A stretch of 64,000 nucleotides of DNA, from contig OY978525.1 of the NCBI GenBank assembly GCA_963854835.1, forward strand, positions 111,427,417 to 111,491,416, read 5' to 3'. The notes below the pieces were generated by a model, which had not been told where the DNA came from, did not search any database, and was given only the letters and a program-made list of their open reading frames with translations. A program made the position numbers and the translations under genes. Shown piece by piece: positions 46,500 to 59,638 of this stretch (positions within the stretch are counted from its first letter, which is position 1; each line of letters begins with the position of its first letter). The stretch comes from Megamerina dolium (lineage: Eukaryota; Arthropoda; Insecta; Diptera; Megamerinidae).

Positions 46500-47670
46500 T
46501 CTCGAGTCATCTGTGTATATTGATATTAATAGGTCAGAAAGGCATAGTGTTCCTAGGTGCAACCTACTAACTACTACCTTTTCCATTACCAATTCACTTA
46601 ATACTATTTTTCTTGAATTAAGTCATGAACATTTGCATGCATTGGACTCTTTGCAACTATCAAAATCTGTTATCGTCTTGTCAAATCCACAATTATTAAA
46701 CATATCCAAATTTTACTGTTGATTGCTATGCAGAATTTTGTCATACGAATGCCGACATTCTTTGACATTTTTTGAAGTTGCTGAAGGAATGTTCAAGCAC
46801 TTCATGTACAAGTGTCGTCGTACATATTAATATGTATAAATTATTCAGAAATGCCAATATGTATGTATATATTTTTGCATAGTTATTCAGCTTTGGCGGT
46901 ATATTTTAATTTTTTTATATTTTTTAATATTTTCGGTGTCATAATAAAGTTTTGTTAAATTCGACATATACGAGTTAGGTACTTTGAAATATTATTAAAT
47001 GTTTAAAACTTTACGCAAATATATGAAGAAAATTGTAATAAAAATAAAATACATAAATAATATTGCAGCTTTCTCTACACAATTAACATTGGTTTGAATA
47101 GTGTCGGCAATTTGTTGTGACAAACGGCAACTGTGTGCTGTATCAAAGAACCCACTTATTAGAAATAATTAATAAAAAGTACTTGTTTGAAATACGAGTA
47201 AATGCATGGTATAGTCACTCAAAAAAGTTTAAAACAAAATGAAACCTTTCATTGAGAGCGGTGACTAAAAACACCAACACCAAAAGCCAATAATTTAATT
47301 TTAAATTTATGACTCATTACAAATGAGTCAGAGAGAGAACAATGAGGTGCATTTTGTGTGTATACGCATATGGTTGTGTGTACTCAATGGCATTGGTAAA
47401 ATTTAAAATCAAGCAGCCCAATAGGAAATTGCTGTATTCATTCCAATCTACTCGTAATTATTCGACCACATTTTATCGATTTTGTAATTGAATGCATAAA
47501 TCAGCAGTTGATTTTGTAAGAATTTTTAGAGGCCATTCAACGATTCTATAGCATATGGTACATAAAATTATATTTAAAATACATACAAAAAAAAAACTAA
47601 GAAACACTTTATATTTTCAGCATAAAAACGTTAGTAATACATCAAAGCAATGATGGCAAAATAGAAACCC
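46500..47670. other. AT-rich spacer
   Basis: Nothing recognised beyond A/T-rich low-complexity tracts. Confidence 0.45.
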
Positions 47671-47677
47671 GATTATA

Positions 47678-48949
47678 CGAGGGCGGTCCCAGAACTACCC
47701 GACCTAACAATGAAACCACAACAAATTTGGGAAAATTGTTCTTTATTTCTCAACATAATATCCTTTTAACTTTATACACTTTTCCCAGCGATATTCTATA
47801 GCTTCGATACTCTGTTTATCCATGTATGAATTGTCTAGTTCATTAAAATACCATCCACCTCTTCATTGTTTGCAAATCTTCTACCATCAAGTTATTTGTT
47901 CAAATTTGGAAATAGCAAATAATCCGAAGGAGTTAAATCTGGTGAATAAAGTGCGTTCTGAAGCAATTCGAGCTTCAACTCATGGATTTTGACCATCGCC
48001 CATAGCGGATGTGTGAAGTGGTGTATTGATGAAACAAGGCTTTCTTTTTAGCCAAATGCGGCCTTATTTCTTTAATTTCATCACTTAAACGCTGCAATAA
48101 TTTAGCATAATACTCGCCGTTGATTGTTTTTCCTTTTTGAAGATAATCAATAAAAATTATCCCACGTGCATCCCAAAAAAAAACAGACGCCATAATCTTG
48201 CCTGCAGATGGTACTGTCTTCGCCTTTTTTCAGTCCACTGTTTTGACTGCTCCTTTGTCTCAGGTGTGAAGTGGTGGACCTATGTCTTATCCATGGTTAT
48301 GAATCGACGCAAGAGCTCCGCTTTATTACTGAGAAACATCGCCAAACACTCTATAGAAAAATCTTCACGACTTTGTTTTTTTCTATTGTGAGCAAACGCG
48401 GCATCCATCATGCACACGTCTTTTTCATCTCCAAAATTTTCGGTCAATAAACAATGTACAGCACTTTTTGAAATGCCTGTAATTTCATCACCTAGCTCAC
48501 GTACCTTCAGCCGGCGATAATCCAATACGATTTTGTAGATTTTCTTAACCATGTCTGGCGTGGCCACCTCAATTGGTCGACAACTACGGTGTTCGTCTTG
48601 GTACGATCTCGTTTAGACTCTGCCACCCAATATTTTATGATCGTAAGCGAAGGAACAAACTCCCGAAGAGTAGAATCTAGTTCGGCTTTAATATTCGTTG
48701 GACTGAGACCTTTCAAATAAAAGTATTGAATTACTTAACGGTGACCAATTTTTTCCATGTTTACAAATTCATTGAGGTCGTTAACTTTCAATGACTCCAA
48801 AAAAAAAAAAAAAAAAAATACTATACAACATGGCGCCTTAAAACTGAAAACATATGTTTTATAAGGTTGCCACTTTTCATCAAAGTAATTTTTTTCAAAC
48901 TACTGCCGCCATCTATATGTCAAGTCGGATAGTTCTGGGACCACCCTCG
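47678..48949 (-). mobile_element. DD34D mariner (irritans-like), 1272 bp, degraded
   Basis: Ends CGAGGGCGGTCCCAGAACTA and, inverted, CGAGGGTGGTCCCAGAACTA, each beside TA (47676-47677 and 48950-48951). The transposase starts at MEKIGHR (48759) with a stop at codon 9. It continues with frame shifts: LSPTNIKAELDSTLREFVPS, LKVRELGDEITGISKSAVHC, RRFITMDKT, where the first catalytic Asp-Glu is changed to Asp-Lys, and SVFFWDARGIIFIDYLQKG. The second catalytic block reads FHQYTTSHI, losing aspartate. Dead copy. Confidence 0.9.
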
Positions 48950-48951
48950 TA

Positions 48952-50070
48952 CATTGCTATCTTCATAATTTAGGTTACGAAGAAGCTAAGGAGATTAAGG
49001 AAAAATTAATGAGTAGATCATATATGTAGACCCACTGAATTTTCCCACTGGGAGCATACACACTCCCATAAAAGCATTAATTCATTTCAAAGAGATGGAA
49101 GAAGGATGGCAAAACAACAATGGCTTGTTGTTGTTTTCTATTTCTTTCACTTTTCAAATTGAAGATCAATAGTCTGTCATAGTGTGAAAAATAAAAAACC
49201 GATGTTCTAAAATCGTATACGTGTAGGCTTTGTATTTGTATTTGTAGTACATATTAGCATGCATAGTAAGTCGTACAATGATGATTGACTATTTCTATAC
49301 GTCGGCTATAAAGCAAAAGAAATACCTAATAATTTTGTACGTGCCACAAACAATGGAACCAACCATGGAGTCACATATGTAAATATTGTATTTTTAATTT
49401 AAATACAGTGAATGTTCTTATAAATGAATAAATGTATTCGGTCATGTTTGAATGTATTGAGTTTATGTCACAAAGAACTTTGTCCAAGCTGGATTAATCC
49501 ATTATTGCAACCAAATCTACTCTTGACAGATGTCAAATGGAAGTGTTGTGAGAATTGCCTGTATACTAAAAAACATAATTTTAGGTTTCTTTTTTTTTTA
49601 TCATACTTCAATGCATATACATATTTAAATCATCCTAACGTACACTTGGATGTATGAATGTGATTTAATACTACAGTAAAGCTCACCAATCCAATATAAT
49701 CAACTAGTATCGCCATGAAGAAAATCAATATGAAAATATATCGTAAAAATACCTAGAAAAAAAAATTCGGAGAAATTAATTATAATAGCGAAGAGTAGAT
49801 GATGATTTTGATTATGATGATGGTGATGGAGATGATGATATGATGACGACGACGACGACACACATGGCATTAACTACATATTTTTATATGCAATATTTTT
49901 CAGCAATCAGCCAACATATAATTGTTGTTGTTGTGTTACAAATTGCTCAAGAATTCATTAACGTTGTTATTACCAGCGTTAATGGAGCACAGCAAATGTA
50001 AGCAACTATTGGATCTATTCATACGTACGATTATATGTACTACGTATTTCTATATCGTTCATAGAGCAAA
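48952..50070. other. AT-rich spacer
   Basis: No gene recognised. A (GAT)n and (GAC)n stretch lies near 49800-49862 and a (GTT)n stretch near 49922-49934. Confidence 0.45.
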
Positions 50071-50077
50071 CAATATA

Positions 50078-51354
50078 TAAGGTGTAGTAAAAAGAAATCC
50101 ATTATTTTTGCATTAAATTGAAGGTTTTATTTAGCATAGTTAGAATGCTCCGATTTAGGTCAAATATGCACCATTTTGTTCGATAACTTGTTGCTATTTT
50201 GAAGGTAATTTCATAATGCTACTCTCATAGAAATCCTCGTCCCTATTGGCAAAAAACTGGGACAGTCGATTTTCACAAGTTTCTCTTGAGGCGAAGTTTC
50301 CACCAGCATAATCATTCGCCATAGACAGGAAAAGGTAGTAATCATTTGGTATCAGGTACGGACTATAAGGTGGATGCATAAGAACCTTCCAACCAAGCTC
50401 CCAGAGCTTCTGGCGAGTCACTATCGATGTGTGTGGTCTGGCGTTGTCCTGGCGGAACACAATTTCTCTCTAATTGGCCAAAGCTGGCCGCTTCTGGGCG
50501 ACTGCTTCCTTCAGATGGTCCAATTGTTTACAGTACAGGTCCAAATTAAGAGTTTGATCATATGTGAGCAGCTCATAGTAGATGATTCCCTGTCAATCCT
50601 ACCAAACACATACAAAACCCACCTGATGACCGTCAATCCTGGCTTGGCCACCGTTTGCGCCGGCTTACCGCTATTCGACCACAATCGTTTTCGCTTGGCG
50701 TTGTCATAAGCGACCCACTTTTCATCACCAGTAACCATTCGCTTCAGAAATGGATCGATTTTGTTGCGATTCAGTAGCGATTCGCAGATGGAAATTCGGT
50801 CCATTAGGTTTTTTTGCATAAACTCGTGTGGCACCCACACATCGAGCTGTATCCAGCCTTATTTAAATGGTTCCAAATGGTTTTTGGGCAACGTTTAACT
50901 CCTGGCCAATAGAAAAAGTGCTTACATCACGGTCAGACTCGACGATTTCCATTATTTTATCGATATTTTCGACAATTGATCTTGCATCTTTGACATCAAA
51001 ATTACCGGAACGGAATCGACTAAACCAAAATTGCACGAGATTGGCTGTTACAGTATCAGGACCATAAAAAACTATTCACATTTTCTGCCGTCTGGCTTGA
51101 GTTTTCGCCCTTATCGAAGAAAAACTGTAAAATATGGCGTATTTTCTCATTATTGGTTATGGACACCAGTGATGACGCGTGCTCAAACAATACTGAATCA
51201 AGCAATCACAAAACTGCCTGAAAAGTTTATTTAGTATGAAATCCTATCTTTCTAACGCCATCTAGCGTAACCTGATCGCACTTATACAACGCGAGATGCG
51301 GATTACTAAAGCCACGTATTGGAAAAATAATGGATTTCTTTATACTATACCTGA
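50078..51354 (-). mobile_element. DD34D mariner (mauritiana/capitata-like), 1277 bp, degraded
   Basis: Ends are TAAGGTGTAGTAAAAAGAAA at the left and TCAGGTATAGTATAAAGAAA inverted at the right, with TA flanks at 50076-50077 and 51355-51356. The start resembles the CCAGGTGTA end of Mos1. Transposase pieces: WVPHEFMQKNLMDRI (the linker motif), RMVTGDEKWVAYDNAKRKR (first aspartate), VMFRQDNARPHTS (second) and HPPYSPYLIPNDYYLF (third). Catalytic residues survive, but several stops and shifts break the gene, and the N-terminus (50840-51070) is degraded. Confidence 0.9.
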
Positions 51355-51356
51355 TA

Positions 51357-52325
51357 CATAGATGAGGAAAGTGTGATTTTTGGGTGGATTTTTTTTTTCA
51401 GCACTTTTTATGACGTCTTTGCCATGTTCCACGAGTGTAATTTTTTGGTCTTCATTTAACTCATGCACTACAAAACGTGGACAGACATTTCTATCATACA
51501 ATTATCCAAATTTCATCGATAACAAGGATTTCATATAATTTTCAATCAATTCAGAATGATCAGGATGACCACTTAAAAGTTCATAATCATTTAAAAGCTG
51601 CAATTCATATAAATGTTTGCAGTCATGCAGCAAACATTTATATGAATCGCGTTCGTTGTGCTCAGTATTTTCTAAGGAAATTCGAAAACGGAGTGTTTAG
51701 CTACTTCAGTATGATCGCAAGAGATCGGGACTAAGCTTGATTTTACAAGTATTTACAACTCGTAAACTAAACAACAGTCAATGGTATGGAGCTCAAAAGG
51801 AGCAAATCTACCTGTTAAAGCAAAGCAACAAAAGTCAGCAATAACAGTTATGATAGCGGTTTACTTCACTAGAGCATAAATTGTAGCTGTTATTCCTCTA
51901 AATACTTGTCAGACAGTAACTGCGAAATGGTATACTGAGGGGAAACCCCTTTGGAAGCTATGCAGAGATAATCAATGCGGTTAGCGTAGAACTTAACAAG
52001 TTACAAAAACGTGATTTTGAGGATTGCTTTGATCAGATCAGATCTACAGATTAAAAAAAAATATATTGAAATTAATGGTGATTATGTAGAAAAGATAAAA
52101 AGATTAAAAGAAGATTAAAAATAACAAATTAAAAAATTTCCGAATTTTTTAGTCCCCTCGTATATGCGCCTAAAAATATATTTCTGATTGAGATTTCGAT
52201 CACACTTCTTGTTTTCAATATTATTCAAATTTCCTCGACGGAACTTTTTGCAGAATTCGATCTTAACTAGTTAATTTTTGGTTACTTTTCGACAAATATC
52301 GAGCAAAATCTTGACGAAAATTCAT
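51357..52325. other. Unassigned DNA with an 18-bp perfect hairpin
   Basis: The stem 51603-51620 pairs perfectly with 51630-51647 around a 9-base loop. A weak RNase H-like WYTEG stretch near 51930 hints at old LINE sequence. No gene. Confidence 0.45.
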
Positions 52326-52329
52326 TTTC

Positions 52330-52900
52330 AAAATTTTAATAGTTTAAGGGCTATCTGTATAAATACAATACTTTGTGTAAACCCCCAAAAAGGAATCCAA
52401 CGGCGACATATCACACGAATTTTGTGGACGATTCACGTCACCAACACGTGAAATTACACGTCTTGGATATTTATGGTGCCATAATACGGGTAGTGTTGTG
52501 TAAGATTTGGCACCACCTTGTTGGCACCATATATCGTCCACATTCACATCTTCCACTTGAGGCAGAAAAAAATCATCATTTAACTATAGCAATGAAATTT
52601 GACGATGACGATTGCAACTCTGACGTTTTCGAAGAAGTACGGCCCTATAACACCTCAAGATCAAATTACTTACCATCTTGAGACTTTTTGAGCATGTAAT
52701 GGCAATTTTGTTTATTTACATATCGCCAATCGAAAAATTAGCATCACGAAAAATCTACATCTGCATTCCATGATCAGCTAGCTTAAATTCTTGTGTGAGT
52801 TGAACTTTATATGGAAGATGACAAATCTTAAACTAAACATTATGGCGCATTATAGTCAATGTTAAGCTCATTTCGAAGTTAGAATAGACTTTTTGACAGA
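52330..52900 (-). pseudogene. DD41D mariner transposase relic
   Basis: Minus-strand pieces: VNVDDIWCQQGGAKSYTT, with glycine for the second catalytic aspartate, RRVISRVGDVNRPQNSCDMS then PLDSFLGVY, and a degraded upstream part to about 52900. No ends found. Confidence 0.65.
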
Positions 52901-52929
52901 TTTTTGTGTGTGAAATATGTCAAATAAAT

Positions 52930-55900
52930 CGAATTTAACTTTAAAATGACAGTGCTGTTTGACAGCTGTTATGCTATATTTTTGATATAATTTTTTTTTC
53001 ACTCTACACTTGTTTCTCTCTTCTTAAAATTCATTTGTTTTTTTTTATTTTTTTATTAGCACTACATTGGTGTTATCGTACGATTAGTCAACACGTATCG
53101 GTAGATAGTGAATTAGCTGTCCCGATCTAATGTAATTCATAGAAAACCCATAAGAGCGATTAGTCAAAACGGATTTGGTAGGTAACGTAACGTTTGAATC
53201 TGTAGAAATTAGATTTGCGACGGAGCGTATGTCAAAAAAATGAGAGTCATACTGTTTACTCTCAGTCTTCTCTTTGACTTTTTACATTACTTTACTCTAC
53301 TTTATGTTACCTTACGTGTTGACTAATCACACTAATAATTAATTACACCATTGCGCATTATATTTAAACCGCGCATTTAATTCACCATCATATTTTGCAC
53401 TTTTTTACATTTTTGTTATTTTAATTTAATTCAAACAGCTAGTAGTATTATCAATAAGTCTGTTTCGTTTCCAATATTATCGACAAGAAAGTGATCTCAC
53501 TTATAGAAAATAAAATCCAACTGTCTATTAAAACTGCAAATGTCAATTTGTTGGTTTGTTAGAGTTTTGGATACACATACTCTCTGTATATTTTCTCATA
53601 TTGAGAGTGTAATTGCTGTTTACTCTCCCAATGACAGAAGTGATAGTAATATGATGGGCATACTCATAATACGTATTACCTTTTGCGTATGGTATAGTGC
53701 AGAGAGGAAATTATGTAATGCGAATATCTCTTTCTCTTTGTCAAAAGCATAAGCGTACGCGGACGACAGAATATTAATGTCATGTGCCCATATTATATTG
53801 CAAATCGGTTCTCAGTGAATTAGGCAGAATGTGACGTCACAGTAGTTCCAAGGATTTCTGCCTTCGCTTAAATTTACGCACTGAAATCTTTGCTTAAACT
53901 TACACAATTTGTGTAAACCACTTCTCATACAAATTTTGACAGCTGTTTCATGAGCTCATAAATATACAAGGTTTACGTGGTTTACGACGCATTTAAGCGT
54001 GTAGATGAGGACGCCTAGTGAATTTGTGAAGAAAAGTCGATTCACATATGTGTTGTATTATTGTTGTATTAGCTATTAAAAACAAAAGTTAGACGTCATG
54101 GAAACCTAAGATGTGCTTGTATATGAATGTATGTCCTACAAAGTCAAATTTCGCTCGATTTTTTGGATTCGAAGATAGTTTAAATTAAAAAAAAAAAAAA
54201 TAAATAATTCATAAAAATATTCAATAATCACATTAACACTAATATTGAAGAAAATAATGAGAAAATCCAAAATTACGAACGATGTTACACAATCTTGTTG
54301 TTGTTGCTTTCAATACAAAACCACAGTATTATTATTAGTTGCTGCCGCTCCGATTAGAGGCGCATAGTGCCCAAACAAAAGTTTGCCAATATCGTGGATT
54401 TTTCGCTTTTGCCTTGATCTGGGATCATGTTAGGTTTTCATCAACTCCTAAAAATTGGTCAAAAAGGCTACTTCGCCATGAAATGAGCCTAAAATTACGA
54501 AACAAATGGTCATCAGCAGCCCAATCAATGAGAATATTGAATATATGTACGAGTTATTTAAAAGAGAGAAATAAATATTTTGAGTTTTAAATGGGCGTAT
54601 AAATCAGATGACTCATGACTGGACTCTTTGTGTAACATTACCCTTGTACGATCAATAAAATTGTCAATATTTGCAAATATTGTCAATATGACCATGAAAT
54701 GTCTCCTTTTATAACTGTATTTCTTCATGAAACACACATTCACACGCATGTATATCAATATATATATTATATAACAAAATATCAGAGATGGGAGTAGTGC
54801 ATTAAATTTTAAGCCTCACTTATTTTCTTACTAGTGAAACTTTCAGCTATGCAATTACACTAATGCGTAGTGGACTTGGATTCATTTCCACTATCAATAA
54901 ATGAATAATTGGTAATGCAAACTTGTTACCAAGGAATAATGGATAATGGAATAATGAATGTAAAAAATTGTTAAGTCAGCACCGTGTAGTGATAATTTAA
55001 AAATGTTTAATTACAGCCACCAGTGTGTGGTCACCAGGTAGTGAAAGTGAAAATATTTCAATTAAATTAAAATATAACCGAAATTATGACTACGGTACGT
55101 ATAAGTGTTTTAAAGAATGCATATTTCAATATTTCAATATAACAAAAATACAAGAAGCTGGCAATATGACTTACAATGTAAGGAAAAGGTAAAAATTAAT
55201 TCAAATTATTCGCCCCCATCGGAATTAATTTTTCTAAGTTGTTATCTTTCAAGTTTTTTTTTATGTCAGAAGGGTCCACCATCCCCGAAAAAGAATATAA
55301 TCGTTCTACGAGAGCATAAGAGAGTATCGGGATATTATTAGAGGGTTGTATTGCACTGCGACCCTAGGTCTATTGTGTATCGGGGTATTGTATTTATTAA
55401 ATGCATTTCTAAACATAGACTAACTTCAGAGGGTACATTTATCCAGTATATATGTTTTGATCTCTTTTGGGCTCCATCTCGTTGGATGTTATTGCAAGAA
55501 CTTCGTAGAAAGGAAAAAAATTGAATCATTACCACTCTCAATCCTTTTTCTGTATTAACAATAGTGGTAAACTATGGTTTTTATGAGAAACTTTTAAAGA
55601 TTGTGTGACTTTTGAAGGTTTTACAAAAGTTTGAACCATTATTCCTAATTTTCAACTGTTATTATATGAGCACACATGCTACATTATACTAATATTCTCG
55701 GCATTTTCAAAATAATTTAGTGGAGAAATATTATTTTTTCACTACTAACATAGAATATTTAGTGGAAATAATTTGTTGTAACACTAATATTATTTTAGTG
55801 GAAATTTTTCGCCTCCATTGTCACTAGTCTAGAAGTGGACAATTTGTGTCACTATCACTAATATAATAGTGGAAGTGAGTAATCGGTTTTTTTGCACTCA

Positions 55901-56040
55901 ATAAATAGTTAATACTATAAACCAGCTCCACTACAACTAGAATGAGTGGTAGTTAAAAGTACAGTCCAATCAAAATTTAGCGCACTACCCCCATCTCTGT
56001 AAAATATATACAGCTATCTAGCATGAGATGTTGTCCAAAA
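52930..56040. other. AT-rich intergenic DNA with a possible MITE
   Basis: No gene supported. A 16-bp perfect inverted repeat brackets 53082-53328 (separate entry). Short purine-rich and poly-A tracts elsewhere. Confidence 0.45.
53082..53328. repeat. Possible 247-bp MITE with 16-bp inverted ends
   Basis: GATTAGTCAACACGTA at 53082-53097 is exactly inverted at 53313-53328. A third, partial copy (GATTAGTCAAAACG) lies inside near 53158. No target duplication was recognised, so this may be a small DNA transposon or a chance foldback. Confidence 0.5.
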
Positions 56041-56102
56041 TTAACGTTACATAGTCGAAACGAATAGAAAATTAGTAAAATAAAGTGAAAAAAAAAAATA
56101 AA

Positions 56103-57347
56103 ATGAACTTAATCAATTTATATGATGATTGTCTGCTGTTTTTATTTTCATACCTCAGACATGAAGATCTAGTTAAATTATGTGACGTACATCCCCGGCT
56201 ACGGCATGTCATCGAAGTGTATATATTTCATGTGCAAACAAGAGATCTGCTCATGTGCGGTCATCGTAATTGTCCCCGGATACTTGAAAGAACTCTGCAT
56301 CCATTTACATATATCGAACGTTTGGGTGTAAGTCGTAATTGGGTAGATGGCTACCGTGACGAACATGTCTATACTTTTCATAAACACACTTTTCGGAAGA
56401 GCCTGCTATTAGAACGTGATTGGCTGTATATGTCACATGGTGCAGGCTTGCGCAAATATCGTCGTATTCCGGAGGAACCGCTTCCACCACATTACGAATA
56501 CGAAATTACCCCCAATGCCGAAAATATGATTCTAAATTTTACAAAACGTCATAATACGATATTTGGGGGTCGTCTCTGTGGCAGTTGTTTCATAAACGAG
56601 GGTGATGATGTCATCGAGCAACAATTGTATTCAACCTCTACCCATGTAACATGTGTTGATTTTGCCAACGAAATCTATGTAACTGGTAGTGATTGCTGTG
56701 GCAATATTTGGCGACGTTCAGATGAATTGCAACCATTGCAATTGATGTCGGTACTGACGTATGAGTATAATACATTAAAATTAAATGAACATGGCAATCG
56801 ATTGTATGGTGGCTTGAAGAGCAATGAATATCAGCGGGCATTAAGAGAAATTGATGTGGAAAGTGGCTACGAAACGATATTCAATTCGATTAGCAATACC
56901 GTTAATGCGCTAACATTGAAAGATGATCACAATATATTCACTGTCAATTCGGATAGCACATTGCGTATATATGATCGTCGTACGGGTCATGATGAATCAA
57001 TTTGGGAGGATATTTGGTATATACCATACATTTGTCTCGATTATGATGGCCTGCATGCAGTTCTGTGTGGTGCTGCAGCTAGTAGTCGTGTTGTCCTTTA
57101 TGATATACGTATGCCTGGCAAATTTGTCATCATGTATATATCACGTTTCTCAGAAGCTTGTCAATCTGCCGTTCATAGCATTGCATGTGATAGTCGTTAT
57201 CTGTTTTTTACCACCAATTATCATACGCATGCACTTAATTTTAAAGTGGGTTCTCCATCCTGCAATGGTCCAGTCAGTCATATCAAGTATGACCATTTTG
57301 GTAAATACGACGAAAATAAATATATTCATTTAGATTTAATGCCATAG
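56103..57347 (+). CDS. F-box/WD-repeat protein, FBXW4-type
   Basis: Intronless 414-residue protein. The first in-frame ATG is at 56103; the frame is open 18 bp further upstream but without an ATG. Residues 1-45 form an F-box (LYDDCLLFLFSYLRHEDLVK, then VHPRLRHV), which would bind Skp1 in an SCF ubiquitin ligase. A central motif VSRNWVDGYRDE and WLYMSHG resembles the SQNW...LYIS stretch that precedes the propeller in FBXW4. WD-like repeats follow: VTCVDFANEIYVTGSDCCGN, LRIYDRRTG, VVLYDIRMPG and a final VHSIACDSRYLFFTTNYHTH. In FBXW4 relatives this architecture selects substrates; the substrate is unknown here. Orthology is inferred from architecture and these motifs, without alignment. Confidence 0.85.
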   Translation: MNLINLYDDCLLFLFSYLRHEDLVKLCDVHPRLRHVIEVYIFHVQTRDLLMCGHRNCPRILERTLHPFTYIERLGVSRNWVDGYRDEHVYTFHKHTFRKSLLLERDWLYMSHGAGLRKYRRIPEEPLPPHYEYEITPNAENMILNFTKRHNTIFGGRLCGSCFINEGDDVIEQQLYSTSTHVTCVDFANEIYVTGSDCCGNIWRRSDELQPLQLMSVLTYEYNTLKLNEHGNRLYGGLKSNEYQRALREIDVESGYETIFNSISNTVNALTLKDDHNIFTVNSDSTLRIYDRRTGHDESIWEDIWYIPYICLDYDGLHAVLCGAAASSRVVLYDIRMPGKFVIMYISRFSEACQSAVHSIACDSRYLFFTTNYHTHALNFKVGSPSCNGPVSHIKYDHFGKYDENKYIHLDLMP

Positions 57348-59450
57348 CAATAAGCGAGAAAATTGTAGAAACTATATATTTGTACAATATTTGTATTTGT
57401 GTTGTTGAAAAAGTCACTTTGTCACCATCCTTCGAAAACTATGATGAACGTGAGAGGAAATTATTACTCTCGATATCCTTCTTGTTTTTTTTTTTTATTG
57501 ATTTTTGTATTCAATTTTTTTCACAAAGCAATGTTCCAGACAAATAATGCCCATTTACAATGTTAACACTAACAATGACAATATGACGATTGGCATTCAG
57601 TCAAGAATTTAGTTTTATTAGCATTAAACTATAAAAAGAATCCACAATTGCTATATTTAGAGCATTCCAAAACTACACCATAGCAAGCTCATAAGTATCA
57701 TACTAACAATATTTTGGAAAATAGCAATAACTATTTGTATTGATTTGAGATAAATTGAAAAAAAAAATCATGTTCACCGGAAGTAATCAGTTTTTACATA
57801 AAATATATATGTAACTAATATAGAAATTGCTTCTGCACTACATTATTCATTATTAATAATAAGTTTTAAAATGTTTAGTACTAATTTCTGTTAAAATTTG
57901 TCCATTTTTAGTAGTATTAAATATCTTGGAAATTAAAAAAAAAAAAAAAAAAATTTATATAAATTTCATATGTGTACGCTGTTTGGAATTGGCAAAAACT
58001 GTAGTCAACCCACTCACCCATATGTGCGCTGCTCGCTTATTTCTCACATTCAATTAGGATTATTTTCTCATTTTTATTTATTTGATACAATTTCGAGGAG
58101 TCATAAGCGAGTTGTAATACATATTTCAGCAATCGAGATGAAATTTGACACTTTGTAGTATTTTTTATGAGCAAAATTACCCTCCAATTTTTGACGGCCA
58201 CCTTAATGTACATACATATATCCTAAACAATGTTCTTTCCTTAAAATCCTTGACAAACAATACAAGAATTCATCATTACGGATGAACATAGACACTCATA
58301 CACACACCCAAATCACATCTAGTTGTATTTCCCATGCCAGCAACATTTTCACTGTTGCATCAATTGTGTCAACAACTAAATTGCTTCAAAACACACACAC
58401 AACAAAGTATAACTAACCACAACAAGAACAATACGCGCACGTCGGAACAACATTAACAGCATTTATACACGATGCTGCTAACCACTGCTAATATGGTCAA
58501 ATGGTGGTGAACGATAATACATGAGCAACAAGAAAAGCAACAATGCTGACGATAACAATATTACACTTACAGTATTATTATTATAATCATTAACACGTTC
58601 TCATAACTGAAATACCAGAGCTAGCTTCCACCATGTCAGACGATATCGCCGAATTGATGGAAGAAAAACAGAGTTGTAATACCGACCGCCACAATAGCAT
58701 AATATTATTGTGGTTGTTGTTGCTGTATTTATTGAAAATGCTTGCACGATGTTCATACATACACTCAAAAGATGATTATGACTCTGATGATGATGATGAT
58801 GATGGTGATGTCGTTATTCATGTAGCAGACAATGTCGCGGAGCAATGGTGGAACATCACAAACACCAATACCATCAGCATAGAGTATCCGAGTATCGTCA
58901 TTCAGAAAATGTTACAATATTTCTATCTGTACGTTTACTGATTTTTTTATTGATTTCATGGAAAAACACCTTGGAAAGTTGTTTTTGGCATGCTATTTAT
59001 TGCCATTTAAGATTTGTTGCCTGCAACTGCAAATGAGTTTTCTATTAATTTTCTTGCATATTTCGTTTTTTTTTCTCGTCTGTCTAGCTTTCTTTCTTGC
59101 CAACATATTTTTTTTTTTTTTGCTTATCTTTACATCATTTATATAATAAAGAGCAAGAGCAAATCGATGCAGTTATTGAGAAGAATATTAAACATTGTAA
59201 AGTGTTAATTGTATTTGCAATTATGAGGCAGTCATAGCTATTATAATTATTCGATAACGTATTTATATTTTCTATGGATATTTCTTTCAAATATTATACC
59301 TTCTTTGGTCATAGACAAGAACCTATTATACCCATACGGACGTAACTATGGTTATATTAAGATTTTCATGTATGCACGTATTTCATCAAAGCACGAAATT
59401 TAACACACACGCATTTATTTGAATATACTTTATTTAACATTGTTTTTGTT
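57348..59450. other. Intergenic region between convergent FBXW4-type gene and Otefin
   Basis: AT-rich, with a poly-A tract near 57936-57953 and a poly-T tract near 59107-59121. A 102-codon open frame at 58633-58941 is discussed in findings. No recognised repeat. Confidence 0.5.
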
Positions 59451-59638
59451 TTTTCTTCACAAAATTAATTAATTTTTTGTTTTTTGAACTAATTGGGATA
59501 TGTTGAATAAAGAAAAATGAAGGATTACAATACATTGATGGTGGGATTACATAGATAAACAAATTTAAAATGGAATCTATTTAAAATTATAAAAATATTG
59601 GGCACATACACATTGACAAAAGTTAACATCATTAAAAT

